Assembly (NCBI RefSeq): GCF_017894385.1
Contig: NZ_CP059560.1
Coordinates: 186,001 to 250,000, forward strand
DNA from: Aromatoleum petrolei
Lineage (GTDB): Bacteria; Pseudomonadota; Gammaproteobacteria; Burkholderiales; Rhodocyclaceae
Reading direction: 5' to 3'
Length of the DNA: 64,000 nt
The notes under the pieces were generated by a model. It searched no databases. It was not told the DNA's origin and saw only the letters and a list, made by a program, of their open reading frames with translations. Positions within the stretch are counted from its first letter, which is position 1; each line of letters opens with the position of its first letter. Below are positions 8,067-17,545 of this stretch, in pieces. The translations under genes and the position numbers were made by a program.

Positions 8067-10201
8067 GACGTTTCCTTTCTTGAACGGAAGGCAAGCCACA
8101 ACGCGCCTCCCGAAGTGATCACGAGTCCGATCCAAAGCAACGACGCGAAAGGGAAAACTCGCAATACGACGACTGCCTGTTCCGGCTGGGCACCGCCTTC
8201 GAGCGCGGCGACCGCGGCGGAAGTGGAGACCCAAACCTGGACATCGCGCCCCCATCCCCGATCGATGAAGGGGTGAAGGACGTACCCCGGCTGATTGGCA
8301 TAGCGCGCGTAGCGGTAGTCGAGAATCTCGCAGATCTGGCGTACGGGACCGGCATAGCCTGCGACTGCAGCGCGTGCATCGCGATAGAGCGTCTCGCCGC
8401 CTATCACTTCCTGCGAAGGCGTTCGGAGCTCGACCTGTGCGAGTGCGCGGAAACTTCCCTTGCCGTCCCGGCGGCCGCCGTCGGCAGTGCGGTCAATATC
8501 CAGCGTCGTGACGCGGAACGCATATCCGTGGTGCTCGCCGCGCCAGTTGTCATTGGAAATATCGATGACATGCTGCGAATAGCCGTTCAGCGCGGTCGAC
8601 AGCAGCGCCCCCCACAGGCTCAGCATTGCACCGAGGTGCACCAGTCCGAGGGCGAGAACATATCCCCTGGCCGCCGCCTTCCGTGCAGCGTTGATGCTCC
8701 ATGCGAATACGCCGATCGCCAGATATCCTCCCGCAATGAGACTCGCATCGATACGAGGGAGAACGGCGACAATCTGCTGTGACAGGACACCCGTGCCCGA
8801 ATACTCCCGTGCGAGCATTCCCCCATCGGACCAGACAACGGCGCACACCAGCGATGCGAGAGTCAACGTTATCCAACCGAGGCGCGTCGCAACCCGCCGC
8901 ATGAAGAACCAACCGCCGATCAGTCCGACGCCGATCAACGGGAATAGCAATACCCGCGCGAGCGCATAGCCATCGACGTCCCATTGGGCGAACGCTGTAC
9001 GCAGCGCCGGTAGTTCGCTCCCGCGCGCCCAGTTGGTCAGCGTCGCAAAGAAGGGCTTCAATTCCTCCGGCCGGGGCAACCCTTTCGCGCTGGCAATGAA
9101 AGCCCACGCGAGATAGCCCCCCGCGAGCAGCCCCAGCATGGCAAACGCGAGTTGCGTCAGACGAAGCGCGCTGGCCGCGACCCCAATGCGCAGCGGGATC
9201 GACGTGACGCGATGCATCCCGTACATCCACGCCACGCCGGCGAACAAGACAAGTAAGCCCGCGAGCGAAAAATATAAGGAGGACGACGTCGCGCCGATGT
9301 AACGGTGAGAGCTGGCAAGGGCTTCGTGCCGCGTAACGCCCATCGCCACCATCGTCAGCGCCGCCGCAAGCGCCCCGGCCAGCGGCATCCAACGCCATGT
9401 CGGGCGCCCCGCACGCCAGCCCGCAATGCCGTGCAAATGCGCGCCAAGCAGGCACCAAGCGGCGAACACGGCGGTCTGGACCGGGTCCCAGTGCCAAACC
9501 TGCCCGTACATTGCATCCTCGAATGCCCACACCATGCCGAAGCCGATTCCTGCCGTGAGTAGCGCCCAGGCGCGCCGCGCCCGCATGAGTGCGTCGTTGG
9601 GCCACGTCGTCAGCGCTCCCGCGAGCGCGGCGATGGCCGGCGAAGCGAGGGACAGGGTCCACGCATACGCCGCCAGCACCAGCGGCGCATGCGCGAGCAT
9701 CCAGATCTTCATCAGGTGCGCGTTCATCCCCTGATACGCAGCGCGTGCCAGCCAATCGGCGGGCGTCGCCACGAACGGACCCGACAGCGCCGCCGTCAGC
9801 GCAAGTGCGGCGGCGACGATCGCATTGACGTCGGGGTGACGCCAAACCGCGGGCTTCGGTCCCAACAGACTCGCGCACACCGCCGCCAGCAGGAGCGTGG
9901 TTCCCTCGTCGCCTCCCCACACGTTCGCGAGCTTCAGATATGCGGGCAGCTCGGCACCGCTGTACAGCCACACGTAGCGGACATCGAAGCGGTCGGTAAG
10001 CATCAGGACCGCGAGGGCCAGGACGGCAGTCCATAGCCCCACGACACCCAGCCGCACACCCCGCAGCCGGTATCTATCGGACACCGCCGCCACGAGCAGT
10101 GCCAGACCGGCGCTGGCGACTAGCAGGTCCCCGACGCCGGGAAACAGCACGCACAATGCAGCGACGACAACGACCGTGATCCAGCTCTCGAGGTCACGCA
10201 T
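8063..10201 (-). CDS. CcmF/NrfE-like heme lyase embedded in the qhp operon
   Basis: A 712-residue polytopic membrane protein of the CcmF/CcsA heme-handling superfamily. It keeps the early CcmF block WGGDEGTTLLL (WGxHEGSLLLW in E. coli CcmF), a periplasmic-His region (LAHAPLVLAAYAW, matching FHPPLLYMGYVG) and a WWD-like motif, VWHWDPVQTAVFAAW. CcmF attaches heme to CxxCH cysteines of apocytochromes c. The partner here would be QhpA, which has two such sites. It overlaps qhpE by 8 bp and qhpG by 4 bp, so it is part of the operon. The ATG at 10201 is chosen over an upstream frame start at 10270. The sequence is divergent, so its specificity is inferred. Confidence 0.84.
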   Translation of the reverse strand: MRDLESWITVVVVAALCVLFPGVGDLLVASAGLALLVAAVSDRYRLRGVRLGVVGLWTAVLALAVLMLTDRFDVRYVWLYSGAELPAYLKLANVWGGDEGTTLLLAAVCASLLGPKPAVWRHPDVNAIVAAALALTAALSGPFVATPADWLARAAYQGMNAHLMKIWMLAHAPLVLAAYAWTLSLASPAIAALAGALTTWPNDALMRARRAWALLTAGIGFGMVWAFEDAMYGQVWHWDPVQTAVFAAWCLLGAHLHGIAGWRAGRPTWRWMPLAGALAAALTMVAMGVTRHEALASSHRYIGATSSSLYFSLAGLLVLFAGVAWMYGMHRVTSIPLRIGVAASALRLTQLAFAMLGLLAGGYLAWAFIASAKGLPRPEELKPFFATLTNWARGSELPALRTAFAQWDVDGYALARVLLFPLIGVGLIGGWFFMRRVATRLGWITLTLASLVCAVVWSDGGMLAREYSGTGVLSQQIVAVLPRIDASLIAGGYLAIGVFAWSINAARKAAARGYVLALGLVHLGAMLSLWGALLSTALNGYSQHVIDISNDNWRGEHHGYAFRVTTLDIDRTADGGRRDGKGSFRALAQVELRTPSQEVIGGETLYRDARAAVAGYAGPVRQICEILDYRYARYANQPGYVLHPFIDRGWGRDVQVWVSTSAAVAALEGGAQPEQAVVVLRVFPFASLLWIGLVITSGGALWLAFRSRKETS

Positions 10202-10844
10202 GGCGCCGCTCCGCCCCAACGTAGGCTGCGCGACAACGCAACTCGCGTCGTACGTCGAACGCATCTGCACCGCCTTCGAGCAAAGACCCGATCAATCCCG
10301 TCATCCGCGCCGCCGCGATACTCGCGCCGCCGCCACGCTCCGGATTGCGCGGATCGCAGAAGGGATGGGTGCCGAAGTCGGCGGCAGGCGTACCGAGCCA
10401 TGACACTTCGCCAGGAGCGCAGCGCGCGTCGCCCGTCACCGCGAGACAATCGCCCAGCGCGGCCGGAAACGTGACGCTTCCGCGTGCTGGCGCAGACGCG
10501 ACCAGAATGGCGCCAGCGCTCGCTGCGCGGCGGCAGGCGCTGGCGAGCCGCGCGCTCGCGCCCCCCATTCCGAAGCTCATGTTGATTAGCTGCACACCCC
10601 GGCTGACGAGCCAATCCAAACCTTCGAGAACCGCGTCGACGGACGAGTCGCGGCCCTCGCCAAAGACCTGCGCGACAAGCAATTCCGCGGAGGGGCAATG
10701 CTGGAGCACGCAGCTTGCGATCTGCGTGCCGTGACCCGTTCTGTCGTTACCCGCGGATGTCAGGAGACGAGTCTCGACGACCGCGGCCGCTGGTGCACCA
10801 CGGACCGCACTGTCGATCAGCCCGACGCGGATCGGCCTCAGCAT
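10194..10844 (-). CDS. qhpE: QhpE-like subtilisin-type serine protease
   Basis: A 216-residue S8-family protease without signal peptide, hence cytoplasmic. The catalytic triad is visible as Asp11 (GLIDSAV), His38 (TGHGTQIAS) and Ser175 (GGGASIAAA). It is shorter than secreted subtilisins, as known for QhpE, which removes the leader peptide of the QhpC gamma subunit after its crosslinks are made. It overlaps qhpF by 7 bp upstream and the CcmF-like gene by 8 bp downstream. Its position in a full qhp operon makes the assignment firm. Confidence 0.9.
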   Translation of the reverse strand: MLRPIRVGLIDSAVRGAPAAAVVETRLLTSAGNDRTGHGTQIASCVLQHCPSAELLVAQVFGEGRDSSVDAVLEGLDWLVSRGVQLINMSFGMGGASARLASACRRAASAGAILVASAPARGSVTFPAALGDCLAVTGDARCAPGEVSWLGTPAADFGTHPFCDPRNPERGGGASIAAARMTGLIGSLLEGGADAFDVRRELRCRAAYVGAERRHA

Positions 10845-12568
10845 GTAACACCTTGCGGGAGATCGATAATCCGATCGAAGGCGGCGGGATCGAGTTCGCG
10901 GTGGCTCACGATGATTCGTGTCGCCCGGGGGAGCAGCGCATCGATCGCCTGCAAGAAGCGCTGTTCGAGGGCTGTGTCTAGCGAGGACGTGCCCTCGTCG
11001 ATGATCAGAACGTCTGGCTTCATCAACAGCGCACGAGCAAGCGCAACACGTTGCCTTTCACCGCCCGACAGACTCGCCCCGCGCACGCCGACCGTCGCAT
11101 CGAGCGCGCCCGACAGTCGCTCGGCGAACTCGAAGACGCCGGCGGCGCGCGCCGCTCGTCGGACGTCCTCAGGCGTCGCATCGGGGCAGGCATAGCGTAT
11201 GTTGTCGGCAATGGAGCCGGAAAAGAGCACGGGCTCCTGCGAAACAACGACCACGTGCCGACGCAACACCCGGGGATCGAGCTCGCGAAGATCGATACCT
11301 CCGATCATGATCGAACCGCTGGCGGGATCGAACTGTCGGTGCAGCAGATCGATGAGCGTCGATTTCCCGCTTCCCGACACTCCCCGCAGCCAGACCTTCG
11401 CCCCGACGGGCACCGTGAGGCTCAATTCGGACAACACTCTTCGGGGCGATCCTGGATACACGAACGCCACATCACGCATCACAAGCTCGCCTGCAGCAAC
11501 GCGCCGACTGCCCGGTTGATCGGGCATAGTCACGGCCGGACTCAGACTGCGGACCTCTTCCACGCGGCCGAGACCAACCTTGACGCGCTGCCACTGCAGG
11601 TAAAGGCCCATCAGCGCATGCAGGGGCGCACTCGCCCGCTGGACGTAGGTTGCGAATGCAACCAGCGTGCCGAGCGTCAATGCATCACCCCCGATCATCG
11701 CCAGGCTGCCGCCCACGAAGATGCCGATGACCGCTAGGGACAACACGAGATTCGGGAATGCGCCCCCCAGGTAGCCAACGGCCTGCAGGGAAAGCATGCG
11801 ATCACGAACCGTGCGGTGGAGCGCGGCCAGGTGGGCGATCTCCCGCTTCTCGGCCACGTAAGTCTGGACGCAGCGCACGGCGCCGAGCTTCTCGACAAGG
11901 AAGCTCGACACCTCCACTCCCGCGTCCCGTGCTTTCAGCGAAAGTGCTTCGATGCGGGGCTTGACCCACGACAGCACAATTGCGTTGATGGCCATCAGGA
12001 CACCTAGATAGAGCGCGAGCATCGGACTCAGCATCGCGAGTAGCGCGACGGTCCCAATCAGCGTCAGGATGGAGTTGATCGCCGAAAGCACGGCATCGAC
12101 AGCGAAACGCTGCACTTCCCCGAGATCGCCTTCCAATCGCGCGATCAGATCACCCTGTCGCGTTTGCGAGAAGAACACGGGCGAAAGCGTCAACACATGA
12201 GCGAACAGCGATTCGCGCATGCGATGCAGCATCCGGGCGGATGCTGCAACGTGGATCCGGCGGCATGCAAATCCGATGACCAGTGCCACCAGGGCCAGCC
12301 CCACCATCAGGGCCCCGATCATCAACACACCCTGCCGGTCTTGCGCGAGGATGCCGTCGTCGATCAGTGCCTTTGTGAGGTAGGGCTGCGCCAAACCAGC
12401 CCCTACCGCCAGGAACGAGAGCAGAAGCACACCCGCGAAGGCAGGCGCTTCCGGACGAATGAACGCCCACAGCCAGCGGTACAGCGCGTTCAGGCGAGCC
12501 CCCTCGCCCTGCGCGGCCGACCGTGAAGCCGGTGCCGCACCGGCCATGCGAATGGCTTCTGCACTCAT
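10838..12568 (-). CDS. qhpF: QhpF-like ABC exporter (fused TMD-NBD)
   Basis: A 576-residue half-transporter with an N-terminal six-helix membrane domain and a C-terminal ATPase: Walker A GVSGSGKST, signature LSGGERQRVALARAL, Walker B VLIIDEGTSSLD, and the H-loop in IIVSHRE. In Paracoccus, QhpF is needed to move the processed gamma subunit to the periplasm. It starts 8 bp after the qhpB stop and overlaps qhpE. Other lipid- or peptide-exporting ABC proteins look alike, but the neighbours favour QhpF. Confidence 0.9.
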   Translation of the reverse strand: MSAEAIRMAGAAPASRSAAQGEGARLNALYRWLWAFIRPEAPAFAGVLLLSFLAVGAGLAQPYLTKALIDDGILAQDRQGVLMIGALMVGLALVALVIGFACRRIHVAASARMLHRMRESLFAHVLTLSPVFFSQTRQGDLIARLEGDLGEVQRFAVDAVLSAINSILTLIGTVALLAMLSPMLALYLGVLMAINAIVLSWVKPRIEALSLKARDAGVEVSSFLVEKLGAVRCVQTYVAEKREIAHLAALHRTVRDRMLSLQAVGYLGGAFPNLVLSLAVIGIFVGGSLAMIGGDALTLGTLVAFATYVQRASAPLHALMGLYLQWQRVKVGLGRVEEVRSLSPAVTMPDQPGSRRVAAGELVMRDVAFVYPGSPRRVLSELSLTVPVGAKVWLRGVSGSGKSTLIDLLHRQFDPASGSIMIGGIDLRELDPRVLRRHVVVVSQEPVLFSGSIADNIRYACPDATPEDVRRAARAAGVFEFAERLSGALDATVGVRGASLSGGERQRVALARALLMKPDVLIIDEGTSSLDTALEQRFLQAIDALLPRATRIIVSHRELDPAAFDRIIDLPQGVTC

Positions 12569-12576
12569 GTCCCGGC

Positions 12577-13686
12577 TCAGCGCGAGAAGATGCGCAACGA
12601 GGTCAGGACCTGGTCACCGCCACCCGGGGTCCGGATGTTTCCGATGCGCTTCAGGGTCTTGCTGTCGTGGACCGCGATGTCTCCCTGCGTACCGCCGATG
12701 TAGAGTTCCGAACCGTCGCTCGAAACGTTCACGTTGTAATAGGTGTGATCGAGATCGACGCGGTCCATCTTGCCGGTGTTCATGTCGGTCCGCGTGAGCT
12801 GCGTGTACACCGTATAGGCCTCGTTGCGCCGTACCGGGTTAATCGCCGTCGAGAACAGGACGACCGACGCGTCCTCGAACTCCTTGAAGCTCACCGTGTC
12901 CTTTTCCAGGTCCAGTGCCCATATTCCCGCCCGCAGCGCCGCCGGGTCCCCGGCGGCCTTGTCGGTGCTCGCGACGTAGAATGGCGTAGCAAAGATGTTC
13001 GTCTGCTCCCACTGCGGCCAGATGGCGAGCGTGTCGGGCTCTCCCCGGTTGGGGCGCTGCCAGCTCCGCCACGGATGGGTGCCCTTGACGGCCCCCGTCT
13101 GCGGGTCCAGTTTCAGCATGTCCCAGCTGAACGCATACAGCGAATCTCCCTTTCCCGAATAGGCAAGCGTCGAGACGCGGCGCGGTGTCGAAAGCTTGCG
13201 TGCCGGCTTCGCATCGGTCCCTGCATCAGTGCGATAGACGGCAATGTACGGGTCGAGCGACTTGTATTCGCCCGGGAGCAACTGCGTGGGATTCACGAAC
13301 ACGGCAAGCTCCTTGCCGTCGGGGCTCAGGTCCATCGCATAGGGCGCCTTGCCGCGAATATCGCCTCCCGACAATTCGGCGCGGAACACCTCCTTGCCCG
13401 ATTCGAGATCGATGCCCGACACGGTTTCCCAGCGGTTATGGATCACGTAGGCGACTTTGCCGTCGCGGGACGGCACCAGCGTGATCGGGCTGTTGCCCAT
13501 CGACGTGTTCGGAATCTGGTGCGTCGCCACGACCTTGCGTTCCTTCGCATCTGCGACAAACACGAGATTGGGTCGCGCCGCGGTAACGATGTAGTCCTTG
13601 GCAGCCAAGGCCCCCGCCGAATACATCGCCAGCGATGCCGCGATGGCGCTTGCGAGGCGGGTTGTTGTCGTCATTTTCGATGTCAT
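12577..13686 (-). CDS. qhpB: quinohemoprotein amine dehydrogenase beta subunit
   Basis: A 369-residue secreted beta-propeller protein. A signal peptide (ATG 13686, then ASAIAASLAMYSAGALAAKDY) is followed by repeated propeller blades such as DYIVTAARPNLVFVADAKER, SPDGKELAVFVNP and SSDGSELYIGGTQGDIAVHD. This YVTN-like layout is that of the beta subunit, which holds the gamma subunit and lines the active site. The open frame runs further upstream, but GGAGG about 12 bases before ATG 13686 and the signal peptide set the start. It follows qhpC by 41 bp. Confidence is high because the four-gene ADCB order is intact. Confidence 0.93.
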   Translation of the reverse strand: MTSKMTTTTRLASAIAASLAMYSAGALAAKDYIVTAARPNLVFVADAKERKVVATHQIPNTSMGNSPITLVPSRDGKVAYVIHNRWETVSGIDLESGKEVFRAELSGGDIRGKAPYAMDLSPDGKELAVFVNPTQLLPGEYKSLDPYIAVYRTDAGTDAKPARKLSTPRRVSTLAYSGKGDSLYAFSWDMLKLDPQTGAVKGTHPWRSWQRPNRGEPDTLAIWPQWEQTNIFATPFYVASTDKAAGDPAALRAGIWALDLEKDTVSFKEFEDASVVLFSTAINPVRRNEAYTVYTQLTRTDMNTGKMDRVDLDHTYYNVNVSSDGSELYIGGTQGDIAVHDSKTLKRIGNIRTPGGGDQVLTSLRIFSR

Positions 13687-13727
13687 GATCTCGGGACTCC
13701 TCCGGTTCTTCGTAATGGTTTGATGCC

Positions 13728-14048
13728 TCACTTCGGGAACACGCTTTGCAGCGCTTTCCAGTCGCGCGCTGCATCGTCCCGACCGCTGTTCCATTCCGGG
13801 TAGTTGTGCAGCGTGTCCGGCACCTGAGCGGGCCACCAGCACGGGTCGGAACACCCGTAAAGATCGGCCTCCATCGGCTGACACAGTCCGGCAACCCCCA
13901 TGAAGGGATCGATTTCCCAGCCGGGATCGAAAGTGGTTGAACATCCCGCCACGGCGGCGGACATAGCGACGACCTTCTCCACCGCGTCCTCGGTGGGTGC
14001 GCTATCGATCTGGTGGGCTTTGCGGTTGAGCGGCTTGATTCGGTTCAT
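13728..14048 (-). CDS. qhpC: quinohemoprotein amine dehydrogenase gamma subunit (CTQ precursor)
   Basis: A 106-residue precursor of the cofactor-bearing subunit. All crosslink residues are present: Cys36/Glu45, Cys56/Asp62 and Cys70/Asp78 for the Cys-to-acid thioethers, and Cys66/Trp72 for the cysteine tryptophylquinone. The spacings equal those of the Pseudomonas putida mature subunit (7/16, 27/33, 41/49, 37/43), which places the mature N-terminus near residue 30 after a leader of about 29 residues. QhpD forms the thioethers, QhpG hydroxylates the Trp and QhpE cuts the leader. Its ATG overlaps the qhpD stop (ATGA). Confidence 0.96.
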   Translation of the reverse strand: MNRIKPLNRKAHQIDSAPTEDAVEKVVAMSAAVAGCSTTFDPGWEIDPFMGVAGLCQPMEADLYGCSDPCWWPAQVPDTLHNYPEWNSGRDDAARDWKALQSVFPK

Positions 14049-15487
14049 AGTTCGGAGCTCCTGTTGGCAACGTGGCGATGAAGGAAGGCGGGGTTCTTCT
14101 CCAGGATTTCGAGATACGCTTCGATCCCGAAATCAACCCACTCCCTCAGCAGTTCGCAGTAGTGATAGACGGGCGAATGTGGGTCACTGAAATTGGCGTA
14201 GGACTCGTGATAGCAGCCCCCCGAACACAGGTTGCGGATGCGGCAGGTAGCGCAACCGCGTTCGGAACGGTCCAACGCGTGCTCGAGAAATGCACCGAGC
14301 TCTACCTTGGCAATGCCCGAATCGACGTTGCCGAAGGTCGGCAACTCCGACCCCGTGAAGCGATGGCAGAGATTCAGCTCACCCTTGTGATCGACGGCAA
14401 GCAAACCCACACCCGCGCCGCACGGCAGCGCTTTGCGACGTCCTTCGTAGAGGTCGCTGAGCATCTGGTGCATGTTGGAAAAGCCGGTGTTCTCCCCCCG
14501 GATGGCAGCCTCGACATACTCCCGCCCCAGGGACTTCATCGAATCGAACACCCCGCGGAGTTCGTCGCCCACGAGATTGAAGGTAGTGACCGGATTGCTC
14601 GTGACGGGCGCAAAACCGACCTCTGCAAATCCGATTTCATCCTTCAGATGGTGATGAATGGCCGAGACATCGGAGTACCCCGCCGTCAGCGTGACCCGTG
14701 CGCCAACCGGACGCGACTTGTAGCGGGACAGCAGCATCCGCGTCTTGGCCGCAACCACCTCATAAGTGCCCTTCCCGCCAATCGTCCTGCGTCGCCGGTC
14801 ATGGATGGCCTGCGGGCCGTCCATGCTGATCGAGACGCCGAAGCGATGTTCGTCGAAGTAATCGACGATCTCCTCGGTCAGCAAGGTGGCATTCGTGGTC
14901 AGCGAGAGGTCGAGCTGCTTGCCCTCCTCGCGGCAACGATCCTCGGCATACGCGGTGATCGCACGGATGAGCGGCATGTTGGTCAGGGGCTCGCCCCCGA
15001 AGAACACGACGTTTACCTGGCTGCGCTTCGCGCCCTCCCGCAACAGCAGTTCGATCCCTTTCTTTGCAGTCTCCAGGTCCAGCTTGTCGCCCTTTGACGG
15101 CGTGGTCAGGTCCTCCTTGTAACAATAGGTGCAGCTCAGGTTGCAGCCCGTATTCACGTTCAGAACGATCGTGCTGAGCGGAAACTCGGTGACACTGATA
15201 CCCGGACCGCGGTCGAGCATCGCGGGGTCGGCCCTGAGGACGCCAAGCGACTTGAGATCCTCCACTGCGTCCGCAACCAGCGTGGGGGAACCGCTATCGA
15301 GGAAGCGTTCCTGCAATTCCCCGAAACTCACCGTCGATCGCGGCCGCACGAAATCGAGAACCTCGCTCGTCATGCCATCGAGATCGAAGATGCCCGTGCT
15401 CGGCACGTGCAGCAGGACCCGGCGCCCCTTCACGGCAAGGTCGTGGAACGCATGGGCATCCACGTAGAGCAGATCGGCTTCAGACAT
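14045..15487 (-). CDS. qhpD: QhpD radical SAM/SPASM thioether-crosslinking enzyme
   Basis: A 480-residue radical SAM enzyme. The SAM cluster motif is CNLSCTYCY (CxxxCxxC). The C-terminal SPASM-type Cys-rich region includes [29 protein letters not shown] and HYCEL, for auxiliary Fe-S clusters. QhpD installs the three intrapeptide thioether bonds in QhpC. The long open frame begins at 15757, but ATG 15487 is preceded closely by AAGGAGA and lies 23 bp after the qhpA stop. It is translationally coupled to qhpC by a 4-bp overlap. The enzyme is oxygen-sensitive and cytoplasmic by family knowledge. Confidence 0.95.
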   Translation of the reverse strand: MSEADLLYVDAHAFHDLAVKGRRVLLHVPSTGIFDLDGMTSEVLDFVRPRSTVSFGELQERFLDSGSPTLVADAVEDLKSLGVLRADPAMLDRGPGISVTEFPLSTIVLNVNTGCNLSCTYCYKEDLTTPSKGDKLDLETAKKGIELLLREGAKRSQVNVVFFGGEPLTNMPLIRAITAYAEDRCREEGKQLDLSLTTNATLLTEEIVDYFDEHRFGVSISMDGPQAIHDRRRRTIGGKGTYEVVAAKTRMLLSRYKSRPVGARVTLTAGYSDVSAIHHHLKDEIGFAEVGFAPVTSNPVTTFNLVGDELRGVFDSMKSLGREYVEAAIRGENTGFSNMHQMLSDLYEGRRKALPCGAGVGLLAVDHKGELNLCHRFTGSELPTFGNVDSGIAKVELGAFLEHALDRSERGCATCRIRNLCSGGCYHESYANFSDPHSPVYHYCELLREWVDFGIEAYLEILEKNPAFLHRHVANRSSEL

Positions 15488-15510
15488 TGCTTTCTCCTTG
15501 AAGCCAGGTG

Positions 15511-17130
15511 TCAGCGGATCGGGGGGTCGTTGAAACGCTGCACCGTCACGATCAGCGGCGCGGTCGCCTTCACCGTACGGGAGCCGTCCTTGACCGACGC
15601 GATCACCTTCAATTCGCCCGCGTTGTTGGTCTTGTACTTGCGCTCCGGATTGGGGCCCGCCCCGTTGGGCACGAAGAGTCCGTTCGGCTCGATCCGTCCT
15701 GCGTACTTGGTGTCCTTCATCTCGGCGGCAACCTTGTTGAGGTTGTCGACCGACCACGCCGCCGGAACCGGGCCGAGTGCGATGTCGTCTGCGCTGCCCG
15801 GCTTGCCGTCAGGCCCTGCAGCGAAGGCAATCGCCTCGAGCTGCGCGGGCACCTTGGGAATCGCCCCGCCGCCACCGCCAAGGCGTGCCATCGGATGCTC
15901 GGGAATGATCTTCACGTAATCGATCTGCCGGTAGATCTTCACCACATCGCTTCCCGCGGCCGACCCGACCTTGACCGCCCGGCTTCCGCTCGCCGCATCC
16001 TTCTCGACCTCGACCTCCGCGACCACCCGGTCCGCCGAGCGCTCGAGCACCTTCGCGACCTTCACGCCATTTCCGAGATCCACGTCGCCATTCAGGCCCA
16101 CCCCGTTGATGGCAATGCGCGCACGACTTCCTGCCCGCAGCATCGCCGGTTGCACTGACAGCACCGATGGCTGCGCCGCCTTGTCGGCCCGCACCGCCCG
16201 CATCGTCCCGCCGATCGAATCGTTGTTGGTTTCGAACCACCGCCCGGTGAGCTCGGTGCCCCCCGTCCCGAGGCTCATTACCTGATTGACTTCGCGGTTG
16301 CCCTGCTTGACCGATGCGCGCCATTCGTGCCCCGTGTAAACGACCGCCGCACCCTTGGCCGTCTCCGAAGTACCGTTCTCGTAACGCATCACCATGTCGA
16401 CGGAATAGCGATCGTCGCCGGTCCGTGTGATCGTCGCGCTTCCTTCGTAAGCGCCCATCCCCGGGCGATGTCCAACCAGGCGCCACGTTCCGCTCGCGTC
16501 GGCAGGCTTCTGTGCCTTCCACTGCTTCCAGCTGGCAGAGTCGAAGCCATACTGATTTGCCAGCTCTTTTACAGTGTCCCCGGTGGCAATCTCGAACCAG
16601 TTGCGATCGCGTCCGCCTGCCTGGATCTCAATCGCAGGAAACTGCCCCACGTGGAAGTGCACAAGCTTGCGCCAGTCAGCTTCCGTGCGTCGTTGTACGG
16701 CAATTCGCCCATACGAATGACAGCGCGCGCAGGTATCACCGATCAACTTGTTTTCGGCATGCTCGACGACGCTCGGCGTACGATCAACGATGTACCGATG
16801 CGTGAGCGTTTCATCCGGGGCAAGACCGTATGCGTCAGAAAGATGCTTCACGATTGCACTGCGCTCATCCCCCGTGAGCTTTACTCCGTGGGCAAACGAC
16901 ATTCGGGCGACCGTCATGTCCCACCCTTCGGGCGTACGCCGACTTTCGCTGATGCGATCCCATTTGCCCTCACCAGTAGCGGTGTGACACGAGGCGCACT
17001 TGCTGTTGACCAGCGCCTCGGCCGATACGGCAGCCCATGCGCCACCGGTTGAGACGAGCGGCGTCAGAAACCCCGCAATCGCAAGCAAAGCGCGACGGGA
17101 CGGTTTCATGACTGCATTGGTTATTCCCAT
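15511..17130 (-). CDS. qhpA: quinohemoprotein amine dehydrogenase alpha subunit (diheme)
   Basis: A 539-residue periplasmic subunit with a signal peptide (LLAIAGFLTPLVSTGGAWA). It has two heme c sites, CASCH (45-49) and CARCH (134-138), followed by Ig-like beta domains, the known layout of the alpha subunit. Electrons from amine oxidation at the CTQ pass through these hemes to a periplasmic acceptor. The start at 17130 has GGAGGAG at good distance; a second ATG at 17109 also gives a signal peptide. It is the first gene of the qhp operon, and the 17131-17367 region upstream holds promoter and operator sequences. Confidence 0.95.
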   Translation of the reverse strand: MGITNAVMKPSRRALLAIAGFLTPLVSTGGAWAAVSAEALVNSKCASCHTATGEGKWDRISESRRTPEGWDMTVARMSFAHGVKLTGDERSAIVKHLSDAYGLAPDETLTHRYIVDRTPSVVEHAENKLIGDTCARCHSYGRIAVQRRTEADWRKLVHFHVGQFPAIEIQAGGRDRNWFEIATGDTVKELANQYGFDSASWKQWKAQKPADASGTWRLVGHRPGMGAYEGSATITRTGDDRYSVDMVMRYENGTSETAKGAAVVYTGHEWRASVKQGNREVNQVMSLGTGGTELTGRWFETNNDSIGGTMRAVRADKAAQPSVLSVQPAMLRAGSRARIAINGVGLNGDVDLGNGVKVAKVLERSADRVVAEVEVEKDAASGSRAVKVGSAAGSDVVKIYRQIDYVKIIPEHPMARLGGGGGAIPKVPAQLEAIAFAAGPDGKPGSADDIALGPVPAAWSVDNLNKVAAEMKDTKYAGRIEPNGLFVPNGAGPNPERKYKTNNAGELKVIASVKDGSRTVKATAPLIVTVQRFNDPPIR

Positions 17131-17232
17131 TGTGTATCTCCTCCAGAATCTGCCTTAAGTGCAATTACACAAATCAACGCTTTTGCGAATCACGCGACGG
17201 GGGTGTCTTGGTGAGCTCCGTCGTCTCGAAAC

Positions 17233-17260
17233 TTTATGAGCTGAAGCGATATGGGGGTTA
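17233..17260 (-). promoter_or_regulatory. candidate activator-dependent promoter of the qhp operon
   Basis: On the minus strand a weak -35 (TAACCC, 17255-17260) and a -10-like CATAAA (17233-17238) are 16 bp apart. The -35 is poor and shares two bases with the proximal operator repeat, as expected for an AraC-type class II activator. The same arrangement is found at 21147-21175. Confidence 0.5.
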
Positions 17261-17307
17261 TCGTGAATCGGCCAAACTCGATGTTGCGAATATCAAAATC
17301 CGGCCTT
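17259..17307. promoter_or_regulatory. paired direct repeats, probable QhpR operator upstream of qhpA
   Basis: Two related elements lie 32 bp apart on the plus strand: TATCGTGAATCGGCCAA (17259-17275) and TATCAAAATCCGGCCTT (17291-17307). They match, in the same order, the pair at 21174-21190 and 21205-21221 upstream of the U32 operon. Spacing of about three helical turns puts both on one face of the DNA, suiting an AraC-family dimer. Confidence 0.65.
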
Positions 17308-17367
17308 CAGTGATTCACACGGGCACCGAAAAATTCTTTGCAGAAAATAGGGCGCTTGATTCGTGGC

Positions 17368-17397
17368 AAAAAAAAACGGGCGGCCGGAGCCGCCCGT
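17368..17397 (-). terminator. rho-independent terminator after the U32/aldehyde dehydrogenase operon
   Basis: A perfect 9-bp stem (ACGGGCGGC at 17376-17384 and its complement at 17389-17397) closes a CGGA loop and is followed on the minus strand by eight or nine U residues. It lies 148 bp after the aldehyde dehydrogenase stop, insulating qhpA from read-through. Confidence 0.88.
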
Positions 17398-17545
17398 GAA
17401 TCTCATCCGTTGATCGGAAGAGAAGGAGAGATGAACAACAAGACAAACCTGGTCCGGAAAGGGGCCGGATCCGGCCCCGCAAGAATTCGAGCGTGAATAC
17501 CTGGTAACACGCTCGGAAAACCCGAGCGCGTTACCTGTGTTGCGT

